Program-made: the position numbers and the translations under genes | Notes under the pieces: model-generated | Databases searched by the model: none | The model's input: only the letters and a program-made list of their open reading frames with translations | What the model was told of the DNA's origin: nothing | Source of the DNA: Sipunculus nudus | Lineage: Eukaryota > Annelida > Sipuncula > Golfingiida > Sipunculidae | Length of the DNA stretch: 64,000 nt | Direction: 5' to 3' | Assembly (NCBI GenBank): GCA_026874595.1 | Contig: CM049320.1 | Location: 45,150,714 to 45,214,713, forward strand | Part shown: piece by piece, positions 23,266-34,128 of the stretch | How positions within the stretch are numbered: the first letter of the stretch is position 1 | How the letters are laid out: every line of letters begins with the position of its first letter

Positions 23266-23683
23266 TCCTTATCACAAGACCGAGGCGCTCACTTGGTGCC
23301 ACACCAAATATTGACTGTTGAACATCATGATCATCTGGCACAATCACAAATTTTATCCTGTCAAAGGATTTACCATTTTTCAGAGTCACTTTCATGAAAC
23401 AAACACCCTTGGTTTGAATATCAGAATTGTTATAGGCTTTCAACTGTACTGTCTTGTCCAGTAGCTTTGGTTTAATCTCCAGTTCTTGATAGTCTGACCA
23501 TGTGAGAATATTTGCCTGAGCACCACTATCAATTTTCATGGGAATAACCGTTCCATTAATTTCAACTGGTGCTATCCATTCATATCTGCTACGGTCTGTG
23601 TATTCATTTACAGTATCTATAAACAAACCCAAACCGTCTGTTTCTGAATCTGAATTACTGGACTCTTCAACATTAACTGTCAT
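23252..23683 (-). pseudogene. Retropepsin of the Mag-like element
   Basis: An aspartic-protease domain reads PMKIDSGAQANILTW (catalytic D-S-G, about 23500-23545), followed by LKAYNNSDIQTKG and the C-terminal SIFGVAPSERLGLV. It is preceded in frame by MTVNVEESSN and the zinc knuckles. The frame breaks near 23265, after which RT-type sequence continues in another frame. The length (about 140 codons) fits a Ty3 protease with flanking spacer. Confidence 0.85.
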
Positions 23684-23689
23684 GATTTT

Positions 23690-24140
23690 CCTAGAACGGC
23701 ACTTTTTGGCAAAATGGTTTTGTCCCCGACATTTTGTGCAGGTTTGTCCCCAGGCTGGACATTTACACGAAGCATGGTCATAGCCACATCTTCTACAGTC
23801 AGTGATAAAATTATCCTTTCTGTCAGCTACAGGTCTCTGTTTTGGTTAAGGTTCTTTTTGTTGTCTCTTTTTCTGCCCTGACCATGATTTAGATTTTTAC
23901 TGCACTAACCTTAGCGCTTTCAGCTTGCTGGAACGATTTCATCTGTGCCTGTGCCATTTCTTGGGCTACACATATTTGTACAGCTGTCTCTAGAGTTAAA
24001 TCTACAGTGCGCAGAAGTTTCTCTTTAAATTTAATGTCTGCTATACCCATAACAATCTGGTCACGTATGAGATCCTCTTTTAACTCACCATAATTACAGC
24101 TGTCTGCCTTCAGTCTCAAGTCCGTTAAGAACTGTTCATG
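23690..24140 (-). pseudogene. gag C-terminal part with two zinc knuckles (Mag-like element)
   Basis: The 23889-24119 part has LIRDQIVMGIADIKFKEKLL and an AVQICVAQEMAQAQ helix, the pattern of the gag C-terminus of Mag-clade elements. A frame break follows near 23840-23890. Then CRRCGYDHASCKCPAWGQ and TCTKCRGQNHFAKKC (about 23700-23790) form two CCHC-type knuckles, the second being a canonical CX2CX4HX4C. Upstream gag is missing where the B element begins. Confidence 0.8.
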
Positions 24141-25131
24141 CTAATATCTCAGGACTGGTTTGATGGATCAGCCTGAAATTTTGCATATGTATAGGTCTAA
24201 CATAGCCCTTTAACATACCTGCCACCTGTAACCATTATTGCACAGCGGCCATCTGTTTGTCAGCCTTTGGATAAAATCATGCATATCTCTGCAGTGGTTG
24301 GACTTATTTTCCTGAAATTTTACACGATTATACATCTTGGATAGATTTTTTGTTGATATGACAGGTGGCGCCACCTACCTATGCATTTGCAGTGCAGACA
24401 TCCATGCTGATATCTCAGGACTCGTTTGACCGATTAGGCTGAAATTTTACACACTTATTCATCTTGGATAGTTTTTCCATTTTTGTGACAGGTGGCACCG
24501 CCTACCTCCCGGTATATGCTCCAGACAACCATGCTAATATCTCAGGACTGGTTTGACATTTCAGCCTAAAATTTTGCATGTATATTAATCGAACATAGCC
24601 CTTTATTATACCCAAAACTGGTGGCCGCACCTGCAACTGTTTTTGCACAGCATCCATCTGTTTATCTGCCTTTGGGTAAAATCATGCATATCTCTGCAGT
24701 GGCTGGACTTATTTTCCTGAAATTATGCATGGTTATACATCTTGGATAGATTTTTTGTTGATATGACAGGTGGCGCCACCTACATATGCGTTTGCAGTGC
24801 AGACATCCATGCTGATATCTCAGGACTCGTTTGACTGATGAGGCTAAAATCTTGCATGTTTATAGATAAAATGTAGCTCTTTATTATACCCAAAATCTGG
24901 TGGTGCCACCTGCAAAAGTTTTTGCACAGTGTCCATCTGTATGTCCGCCTTGGAATAAAATCATGCATATCTCTGCAATGCAATGACGTATCTACCTGAA
25001 ATTTGGCATGAAAATATTTCTTGGATAGATTTCTTGTGAAGTTGGCAGGTGGTGCCACCTTCCATGCTAATACGCAATACTGATTTTGGCAAATACACGA
25101 AGTCGCTGGTCGACTACCTGTATTTTTAGTT
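24141..25131 (+). repeat. Family B element, 5' end not recognised
   Basis: Roughly 280-bp units (cagacatccatgctgatatctcagg near 24.13, 24.40, 24.53 and 24.80 kb) carry exact GGTGGCGCCACC at 24364 and 24769. The 3' end is a hairpin AGTCG-ctggt-CGACT (25101-25115) and tatttttagtt. The hairpin 5' terminus is absent: the copy starts directly at the broken gypsy gag. Confidence 0.8.
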
Positions 25132-25376
25132 ATTCAAGTTTTTCAGAGGCTCTAATATATTAACATTGTCAACCTCCAGAACACCATGTCTGGTCACCAT
25201 AGCCTTGCATGGGTAACTTTATTAATCATACTAGGGGAGCACCACTTTCACAGATGTAGAATTATTCAAATGTGGCCAACCCCCCCCCCCCCCCCTTCCA
25301 AGTGGACATCCAACCCCCCCCCCCCCCCCCACCCCCAACCAGATATGTTGCATTACTTAACTGCATAACTGTAATT
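25132..25376 (+). repeat. Family D2 core fragment with poly(C)
   Basis: ttcaagtttttcagaggctc, caccatagccttgcatgggtaac and two long C runs (25280-25295 and 25315-25331) correspond to the poly(C) region of the D2 core seen at 14629, 21140, 33370, 35133 and 57730. It is bounded by B elements on both sides. Confidence 0.65.
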
Positions 25377-25921
25377 GTATCCGCCAAAAAGTCTAACATA
25401 GGTTCTTTATCATTATGTGACAGGTGGCGCCACCTACATTACCATTAACACCACCTTCAACTGTTTTTGCACAGTGTCCATCTGTTTGTCTTTCTTGGGA
25501 CAAAATCATGCATATGTCTGCAGTGGTTGGACTTAATATCATAAAATTTGCAGAATTATACATCTTTGATAGATTTTTCATTTATATCTCTGCAATGGTT
25601 GGACTGACTCACCTAAAATTTGCACAATTATACATCTTTGACAGATTTTTCATCTACATGACAGGTAGCGCCACCTATAAACATGGGTACATCTCTCACT
25701 CACTTGCTGTCTCGCTTGCTCTCTCTCTCCCTCCCTCCAGGTAATTCAGCCTTTACATCATAACAATACCACACCAGCTAATCTATATCTTTCATGTAAT
25801 ATGTCATCTGGCTACAACACAAGGTTTTCCCATTATCTCTATTTCCTATCACCACCTCACCAGTACCTCTCTGATTTATGCAGATACATGTAGTTGCTTG
25901 TCGACTGCCCGTATTCTAGTT
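25377..25921 (+). repeat. Family B element, short copy
   Basis: GTATCCGCCAAAA at 25377 marks the 5' end, but the second hairpin arm is deleted. An exact GGTGGCGCCACC lies at 25423-25434 and a CT-rich tract at 25717-25739. The 3' end has CAGATACATG, the hairpin GTAGTTG...CGACTGC (25890-25908) and TATTCTAGTT. Confidence 0.8.
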
Positions 25922-28469
25922 CAGTTTTAGGGTTAATGGGTCAAAGGTCAAGGTCACAGGGCCCATCCATTCACAAATTAATTTATGGGTGATTATTCTG
26001 CTTTGCATAGATAGATTGGCTTCAAACTTAATTTATTAGTGACCCAACACTTAAGTAAGAATCATTTTGATTTTCAGGGTCCAGAGTTCAAAGTTGAAGG
26101 TCACAGGAGCCACATCTTTAAAAAGATTTTGAAGCACTGTAAATGTGACTGACACAACTGAGGCTAATTTGTTTAATATTTTACAACGACTGGAGCTAGC
26201 ATCATGAAATTAAATGCAAACAATTAGCCATCTGAGAAACTCTGCATTTTCTTAGATTTTATAGAGAAAAAGCTAAAAAACTGTTTAAAATCTTCTTTTC
26301 TGAAACGGTCAAGCCAAATTGTTCAATATTTCACAGAAATAATCTCTTATACCATTTCTCTCAATTTTATTCAAATGGTTAAATTTGGGTGAATTTTGGC
26401 CGAGTTCCAGGAAGTTGAACTAAGTCATCTGTCCAAAAAGGCATACTAAAATGACAATCTCAGAAACACCCTGAGCTATCATCACCAAATTTTTTGCCAG
26501 TGTTGGTCACATGAGTCATATATGAGATTCAGGTATTGGTGGCGCCATTTACATTGACCTTTTTTTGTACTGGGGCCATTGGTCATCTGTATATTAACCC
26601 ATAATTTCTCAGGAATAGCAGGAGATACCATCCCCAGATTTTATGCAATAATTTGTCACATATTATATATTGTGGGATTCAGCTTACTTTTTTGTTATCT
26701 GCATTAACTTGAATATTATAGGGAAAAGGCTGAAAAACCTCTAAAAGTCTTCTTCTTGTAAACAGTCCAGCCAAATTGTTCAATATTTTACAGAAATTAT
26801 CCCAGAGGCAAGCTTTCTCAAGTTTGTTCAAATGGTTTGCATTTGATGAATATTAGCGGAGTTACACAGATTTGAACTTAGTCATTTGGTAAAGTAAGCA
26901 TACTGACATAGTTATCTCAGAAATGACAGAACCTAGCATTACCAAGAATTGTGCAAATGTTGGTCACATGACTCTATTTGAAGTCGCAGATTTTGTGGTG
27001 CCACCTACATTGACCTATTTTTTATGGGCAAAAACGTCATAACTTTAGCGTCTTTCAGCTTAAAATGTTTATGATGAAACTGTCAAGTTGAATCGTTCAA
27101 TTTTTCAAAAGAATTATTCTAGAACATGGTTCTTTCAATCATATAAGAATGGATTGAGTTTGTTGATTTTTGGTTGAGTCGTGAAAAGCTTAAGTTAGTC
27201 TTATGGCCATTACTATGTTTATTTCAAACTGAGGACTGCAATAGTGTTCTTCTACAAAATTGTTTAGGTGGCCTTTGTTCAAGTTAACTTGAATGATTTT
27301 TGGCAGAATTATTGGACCTTTAACAATGAAAGGACTGCATCTTTTATTATTGTAGATAGTTTTGGTAAAAAGTTTATGAATATATCAGCTTGAAAAAAAG
27401 CATTTTAGCCAGTCTTTCAGTATGTGTAAACAGATTTACCAACAGGCAAAGATTATGTCTGTATCATTAAATAGGTTGAAAAACTGCCGACTGTTTCAGA
27501 TTTTGCAACAGATCAAGAGTTCATTCAGTGCAGCCAGATATAGGTCAAGAGTTCAATCAGTGCAGCCAAGCACAAGGCATGTGATCACTGCATGGGTGTC
27601 ATGTGAACACCTCATGGGCAGCATGTGATCACCTCATGGGTAGCATTTGATCATCTCATGAGTATCATGTGATCACCTCATGGGTGTCATGCCCCTCAGG
27701 GCTGCATGTGGAGCCAATCTGTGAGCTTATGCAATGATGTGGCTACTATTTCAGATTTGGCAACAGGCCAAAGGTCAGTCTGGATCTATTTATAGCTTTA
27801 GCAGACTGCCAACTGTATCAGATTAGGTAACCGGTTAAGAGTTCACTCAGTGCAGCCAGGTATAGGTCAGGAGTTCACTCAATGCAGTAGCTGCATTCTG
27901 TTTATAGCATTGGCAGACTGCCCACTGTGTCAGATTATGCAATAGGTCAAGAGTTCACTCAGTGCAGCCAGGTACAGGACAAAAGTTCACTCAGTCTAGC
28001 CAGGTGCAGGTTATGAGTTCACTCAGTGCAGTAGCCTGAGCTAGCAATTTGTCACAGTTCACTTGGGGCAACTGCCTTTCTCACCTAAGCCTGGTCAGCC
28101 CCATGCATCAGACTCAAGGTAAGTTTGATGTAGTGGCCTGATATTTTGGCCAGTCTATGTGTCTTTGATGGCTTTCTCGTTCACAAGACAGGTGTTGCCA
28201 CCTACAATGACTTTTGCACAGTGTATGTGCCTCCTTATTTCTACAGAGGAATTTGCTATAATCAGCCTGAAATTGGGCATAGTTATACCATATCGAATGG
28301 CTTTGTCATATACAAGACTGGTGGTGCCACCAACAATAATTTTTGCACAATGTGTGTCCCTTGCTTATTTCTCAGGAGGGATTTGATATATCAGTCTGAA
28401 ATTGGGCATATGTATATATCTCTGATAGCTTTGTTGTATACAAGACTGGTGGTGCCAACTACAATCATT
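25922..28469 (+). repeat. Family C core (right part of a C element)
   Basis: The core units have ggagctagcatca, tctgaaacggtcaagccaaattg (26295) and ggtggcgccat (26540), followed by the gene-like but non-coding tail phrases caagagttcactcagtgcagcc repeated at 27.53, 27.84, 27.95 and 28.02 kb. It is interrupted at 28470 by D2. The C 3' end follows D2 at 30833-31011. Confidence 0.78.
27594..27690 (+). repeat. ~24-bp minisatellite inside family C core
   Basis: About four tandem units of the type catgtgatcacctcatgggt (27600, 27625, 27650 and 27672) with one or two changes each. Each contains the palindrome-like TGATCA. Confidence 0.7.
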
Positions 28470-30832
28470 AGCTCAGCTGACTATAAGTCATCTGAGCTAT
28501 AGTCATGGTCCATTGTCCGTCGTCCGTCCGTCTGTCTGTCTGTCCGTCCGTCCGTCCGTCTGGATGTCCGTCCGTAAGACTGGCACGTTTTGACACCATT
28601 GAACCTACGAATCTGAATTTCGGCATACAGTTAGATGTCCCCAAAATCTCCTACTATGCCAAAAATTGGGTCAATAGGACTTCGTTCCTTTGAGATATTA
28701 AGGAAAAACCTCAATTTTTTATTATAAATCTATTTTCACACTTCAGGACTGCCTAATATCAAAACCACTCATCTGGTTTTCTTCATATTTACCATAAATA
28801 TTCCTCTATATAGTTCCTATGTACATGCCAGATATTAAGTCAGTATTATATAATTTAAAAAAGTTATGGGCCCAAACATAATGGACTTTGTAAAATAATC
28901 AGGAAGATATTTGGTCACTTAAGACCAAAAGTGTTAAAGGTAGGGACTTTTTACCAGTAATACAACTTTAACTTATCAAAATTTAATTGTATACCAAAAA
29001 TTAGATCAAAATTTGTTAAAATTTTTTAAATATTGGCAAAAATATAAAATTGGTACCTTAAATTTTGCCCAACTTTGGCCATGGCACATTTTTTTTCCTG
29101 TAAGTACTGTGGATTTAATTTTCACACCATGTATACATAAGGATTTAATCTGTTAAAATCTGAAATTTGAAAATAAAAGCTGCAAAATTAGGCTAGTTAT
29201 TGAATTTTTTTGGAGGCTCTTGTTGTATTCCCTTACATTGTCAATCAGTCCACTGTGATGACTGTAGGTCATTCAGTGCACATCTCTGTGCTCCCCAGGC
29301 TGTTGACATAATTTTAGATGTCCCCAAAATCTCCTACCATACCGAAAATTGGGTCATTAGGACTTTGTTCCTTCGAGATATTAAGGAAAAAAAAACTGTT
29401 TTCCATTAAAAAAGCCATTGTTACACCTCAAGGCTGCCTAATATTAAAACGACTGATCTGTTTTTGATCGTAATTAGTATTCACATTCTTTTATACATTT
29501 TCTATATACATACAAAAAATTAGGTCAGTATTGGGTATTATTTTGAAGTTACGGGCCAAAACATAATGCAATTTTTTAAAAAATCAGGAAATATATTTAC
29601 TCACCTAACATAACTCCAATGTGCAAAACTTTTTAATAATGATTCAAGGAATATTCTTGTAGATGCCATGTTGTGGCATTATTTTCTTTTAAAATCAGTT
29701 TAAACATTTATGATTTAAAAATAATAAAATATATGTGTATGCATAATATGACCCAATGTTTTTTACTCTGTATATATAATGATTGCAACTTTTGCAACAA
29801 TTCTAATATTTTAACTTATATTTTCAGGTTTTTAAATTAAAAATTTATAAACCTGTAAATAAAAAAATGATTCAGATAAAAACTTCTTAATGGAAAAAGT
29901 GGATCTGCTTAAAAAAAATAGGATTATATATAAACTAAAATGCATTATTCTCTTGAAAGTGAAATAAAGGTATTAGTCCATTCTGTCCACTTGCCAGTCC
30001 ATCTGTAAATTTTCGTATGCAACACAGTATCTCAAAACTTTTACTGTTTTTCTTCATGACAGTCTTGTCAGAGTATTAGTTTGCAATCATATATTTAGAA
30101 CTTTACCATAACCAAGTAGGAGGGCCCCTTTCCTCTTAGCTTTTCATATTCTTATATAAATGAAAAACATTACAATAGAATATTTCTACATCCAACTTCG
30201 TGCTGCCCTCACTTTTCCCTTCTCCGAACCCCATCCCAAAGTCAGCCTCAGTAAGCAAGAACAAGATGAATCAGATATATTCATACTTTTATATTTTGTA
30301 TAACTATTCGTCCATAGGTACCTATGTACAAGCCAGAATTATGTCAATATTGTGTAATATGTAGACATAGTGGGCATCACAATAATGTACCTTGTCAAGA
30401 CTAAAGAGATATTGTGTCATACAGTCACATATTCATAAATCACTTCATCAGCATAGTTAATCATAACATCATATCTGTCAAATTGAACGCTTGCAGACTA
30501 CCATACACTTTAGATCCTTCAACAAATAGCCTTATCATCATTCTACTACTGCTTATTACTGCTGTCATTGCATTCATATTTGCTCAAATATATCACAATT
30601 TTCAACCCCTCCTAAATAAATATAAAATAAACCACTTTATTTGACTCTATTAATCCATCAGTCAGGTAATTTCATTTATCATTTACTCACATATTACATT
30701 ACATTCCTTTATAATAGCCCAACATGTACATGATATTCATAAGCTTTATCGACTCGATATAGTATCACAGTGGAGAAACATTTATAGTCCAATCACAATC
30801 AGCTGAGCGCCATGACCCATGGGTCCCTTGTT
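28470..30832 (+). repeat. Family D2 element nested in family C
   Basis: The 5' hairpin is at 28470-28498, a (GTCC/GTCT)n tract at 28515-28573, then the D2 core. A second internal start of the ttagatgtccccaaaatctcctacca block is at 29311. The 3' palindrome TGACCCATGGGTCC is at 30813-30826 and the terminus CTTGTT ends at 30832. C sequence flanks it on both sides (ctacaatcat and tttgtgttgtgtgcac). Confidence 0.85.
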
Positions 30833-31011
30833 TTTGTGTTGTGTGCACCCATGCCAGAATTTCAGCAGTGATGTTTGTGTAATTGTTTCTTATTCAGAAT
30901 GTTTAGTACTTGCATTGTTCATACACATGAAAAGTAATGGGCCAGTATTGAAGCATTATACCTAATGTATTTCCCAATGCGTAGGTTTGCATTAGGCCTG
31001 TAGGCCTTGTT
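30833..31011 (+). repeat. Family C 3' end
   Basis: tttgtgttgtgtgcacccatgccagaa... leads to the subterminal GTAGGTTTGCATT, the palindromic AGGCCT-GT-AGGCCT (30994-31007) and TGTT. It is the counterpart of 51793-51985. Confidence 0.85.
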
Positions 31012-31318
31012 TATTAAAAACCTATTTTCACACTTCAGGACTGCCTAATATCAAAATCACTCATCTGTTTTTCTTCATATTTACCATAAATAATCCTTTA
31101 TACAGTTCCTATGTACATGCCAGAAATTAGGTCTGTATTGTATAATTTAAAAAAGTTATGGGCCCAAACATAATGCATTTTGTAAATAATCAGGAAAGAA
31201 ATTTGATCACTTAACACAAAACTTGTTAAAGCTAAGCACTTTTTTCCAGTAATATTACTTTTATTAATCAAAATTAAATTGTATACCCAAAATTAGATCA
31301 AAATCTTTTAAATTTTTA
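31012..31318 (+). repeat. Outer family D2 element, left remnant
   Basis: The D2 core from ttaaaaacctattttcacacttcagg to aaaatcttttaaattttt is interrupted at 31319 by a second D2. It resumes at 34129 with aaatattagcaaaaataaaa, in register with other D2 cores. Confidence 0.78.
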
Positions 31319-34128
31319 GCTCAGCTGACTATAAGTCATCTGAGCTATAGTTGTGGTCCATTGTCCGTCGTCCGTCCGTCTGAACGTCCGTCCGAAGATG
31401 TGGCACGTTTTGAAACCGTAAGACCTAGGATTCCAAAATTTGGCATAATGTTAGATGTCCTCAAGATCTTCTACCAAGCCAAAAACTGGGTCATTGCGAC
31501 TTCGTTCCTTTGAGAAATTAAGGAAAAACCTCAATTTTTAATTAGCCGTCAGCCCTTAGGCTGATGGGCTATTGTCGTCACCCAAGCTGTCCGTCCGTCC
31601 GTCCGTCCGGCGTCCGTTAACTTTTACCTTGTGAGCGGGATATCTTGAAAAGGATTCACCGTCAGAATTTTATTTCCTCGGTAAAGATGTAGATCGACAA
31701 AATCTCGGTCAAGTTCGAAGATGGGTGACCTTGACTTATTTTTCTACATTTTAGAGCTGATTATAGAAAAACACTTAGATGCTTATTACTCAGTAACCAT
31801 TTGGTGGATTTTCACAAAACTTACTATGATTATTGGGACTGATAGTCTGTACCTGCTACACAAGTTTGGTGGCGCCTCCTACAATTTCTGATTTTTATTC
31901 AATTTTATCGGATTTTTCAACTTTGGGCTTGTGAGCGGGATATCTCTAAAAGGATTCACCGTAGGAATATTGTTTTTTCGTTGAAGATGTATATTGACAA
32001 AATCTCAGTCAAGTTTGAAGATGGGTGACCTTGACCTATTTTTCTACGTTTTAGAGCTGATTATAGAAAAAAAACATTTAGAAGCTTATTTCTCAGGAAC
32101 CATTTGGTGGATTTTCACAATACTTACTATGATTATAGGGACTGATGGTCTGTAACTGCTGCACGAGTTTGGAGGCACCACCTACAATTTCTGATTTTTA
32201 ATGAATTTTTCTTGGATTTTTCAACTTTGTCCTTGTGAGCGGGATATCTCTTAAATGATTCACAATAGGAATTTTATTTCTTTGGTGAAGATGTATATGG
32301 ACAAAATCTCAGTGGCGCCACCTGCAATTTCTGATTTTTTAATGAAATTTTATCGGATTTTTTCAATTTTGGCCTTTTGTGCAGCATATCTCCAAAGGTA
32401 TTCAACACAGGAACTTCATTTCCTCAGTGCTATTGCATTATATTTACAAAATCTTGGTCAAGTTCAAAGATGGGTGATCTTGACCTACTTTTCAAGGTCA
32501 CAGAGCTTATAATAGAATAAAACTTAGAAGCTTATATTTCAGGAAGCATTTGGTGGATTGTTATGAATCATGGTACATACCTCTCCATTTTAAATTTATA
32601 ACTGAGACATGTACAGATATATATCCATGTGAGAACAGATATTTAGTACTTGTTACTGTTACCACCTCTAAACACTGTTCTTTTGGCTGAGGGCTTTTGT
32701 CAGCTTCTGCTGATATTCTAGTTAAAAATCTATTTTCACGCTTCAGGACTGCCTAATATCCAAACCACTCATCTTTTTTCCTCATATTTATCATAAATAT
32801 TCCTCTATATAGATCCTATGTACATGCCAGAAATTAGGTCTGTATTTTATAATTTAAAAAAGTTATGGGTCCAAACATATTTGCACTTTGTAAAAAATCA
32901 TAAAAAATATTTGGTCACTAAACACAGAAAATTGTTAAAGCTGGGAACTTTTTTTCAGTAATATAGCTTTATCTAATCAAAATTTAATTGTATACCCAAA
33001 ATTAGATCAAAATCTTTTAAATTTTTTAAAATATTAGCAAAAATATAAAATTGGTAACTTAAAGTTTGCCCAAATTTGACTGTGGCAAGTTTTTTTCTCG
33101 TAAGTATATTTAACTTATTTTTCACAGCTCGGATACATGTGGATTTAATCTGTTGAATTCTGAAATTTGAAAGTAAAACTTTAAAATGATTCTAATAATT
33201 GAATTTTTTCAGATGCTCTAATGTATTTGCATTTTGTATATCCAAGACCCAAATCTTGCTCACAACAGCCTTGCCTAGGTAACCTTATTAGTGATGCAGC
33301 ACTGGCAGAACACCCCTGCTGTAATAAACATATACTTTTTCTCATGGGCCCTACCCTAACAACCCTCCCCCCAGTCCCCCTCCCCCCCCCCCCCCATCAC
33401 CACCATCACCAATTATATTGTAATACATGGTTTGTTATTGTCAACTGTATTTCTTTAAATGGAAAGCTGTCTTTGATCCAATGTGCACAACTTTTCTTGA
33501 AATATTAATTCAAGAAGTAATCCAAGAGATGCTACGTTGTTCTAATGTAGCATTTTTAAGAAATTATTTCCTTTTATTTAATTAAACAAAATATAATATA
33601 ACACATCAGTAGGCATAATTTGATAATATATGAAACATATCATGGATAAATAAAGGTGCAATTGTGAATTCTGGAGTGTTATTTTCATATATTTATTGCT
33701 TTGCAAATTTAAAAAATATATTTTATAAAAAAAAAAGAAATGTATCTGTGTGCATAATGTGATGTTACCTGACTAAATTAAGTATAAATATTGATGCAAT
33801 TTAGATTTGTGAATCATTTTAAATATTCAGATATATATATGATTTACTGTTAATATATAGTAAAATTTATAAAACCTAAAAAAATGACTTAACAAAAGAA
33901 AAAATAGGATATAATGCAAATATTTGTTCATTATTTTCCTGTCTCAGTAGAAAGGAAATTAAAGTTATTTGCTATCCAAAAGTGTTGTAACTCTCCCCCT
34001 CCCCCAGTCATTTAGCCCTAGTTCCTGAGCACTGAGGATTGTATTTTTGTTGCAACTTCAAAAAATCTAAGGTGATGTAGTTATAACTGTCACAATCAGC
34101 TGAGCACCGTGACCCATGGGTCCCTTGT
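31319..34128 (+). repeat. Inner family D2 element, itself split by family E
   Basis: The D 5' hairpin and GTCCGTCC tract (31355-31395) precede the D2 core, which is broken at 31544 by E and continued at 32724 (aaaatctattttcacgcttcagg). A poly(C) run with a CACCATCAC stretch is at 33365-33412. The 3' palindrome at 34110-34123 is followed by CTTGTT. Confidence 0.83.
31544..32723 (+). repeat. Family E element, full ends
   Basis: The 5' hairpin is AGCCGTCAGCC-ctta-GGCTGATGGGCT. GTCC repeats follow at 31590-31615. Three related units begin cttgtgagcgggatatct (31.63, 31.93 and 32.23 kb), the last with AGTGGCGCCACC (32311-32322). The 3' end has the inverted subterminal GGCTGAGGGCT (32685-32695), the hairpin TCAGC-ttct-GCTGA (32700-32713) and TATTCTAGTT. 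Confidence 0.87.

Larger units (their letters stand above)
21756..24140 (-). mobile_element. Ty3/gypsy (Mag/Steamer-like) retrotransposon, gag C-terminus to RNase H
   Basis: In minus-strand order this contains the gag C-terminal part, two zinc knuckles, retropepsin, RT, RNase H and the start of the connector to integrase (around 21770-21830, WDKLAENTANDYT). The gag N-terminus is cut off at about 24140 by a B element. Integrase and both LTRs are missing; the C fragment begins at about 21755. The two-knuckle arrangement and gag motif suggest the Mag clade, which includes the bivalve Steamer element. Relatively few lesions are visible: a frameshift near 22000 and another near 23265. It is antisense to COMMD9. 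Confidence 0.85.

Noticed and set aside
23538-23783. Plus-strand ORFs opposite the gypsy pol
   Set aside because: Shadows of the minus-strand protease and zinc-knuckle coding sequence.
30414-30644. 76-codon ORF with a hydrophobic stretch (LIIILLLLITAVIAFIFA)
   Set aside because: It lies inside a D2 copy, is AT-rich, and has no conserved counterpart in the other D2 copies; the hydrophobic run is a likely artefact of T-rich codons.
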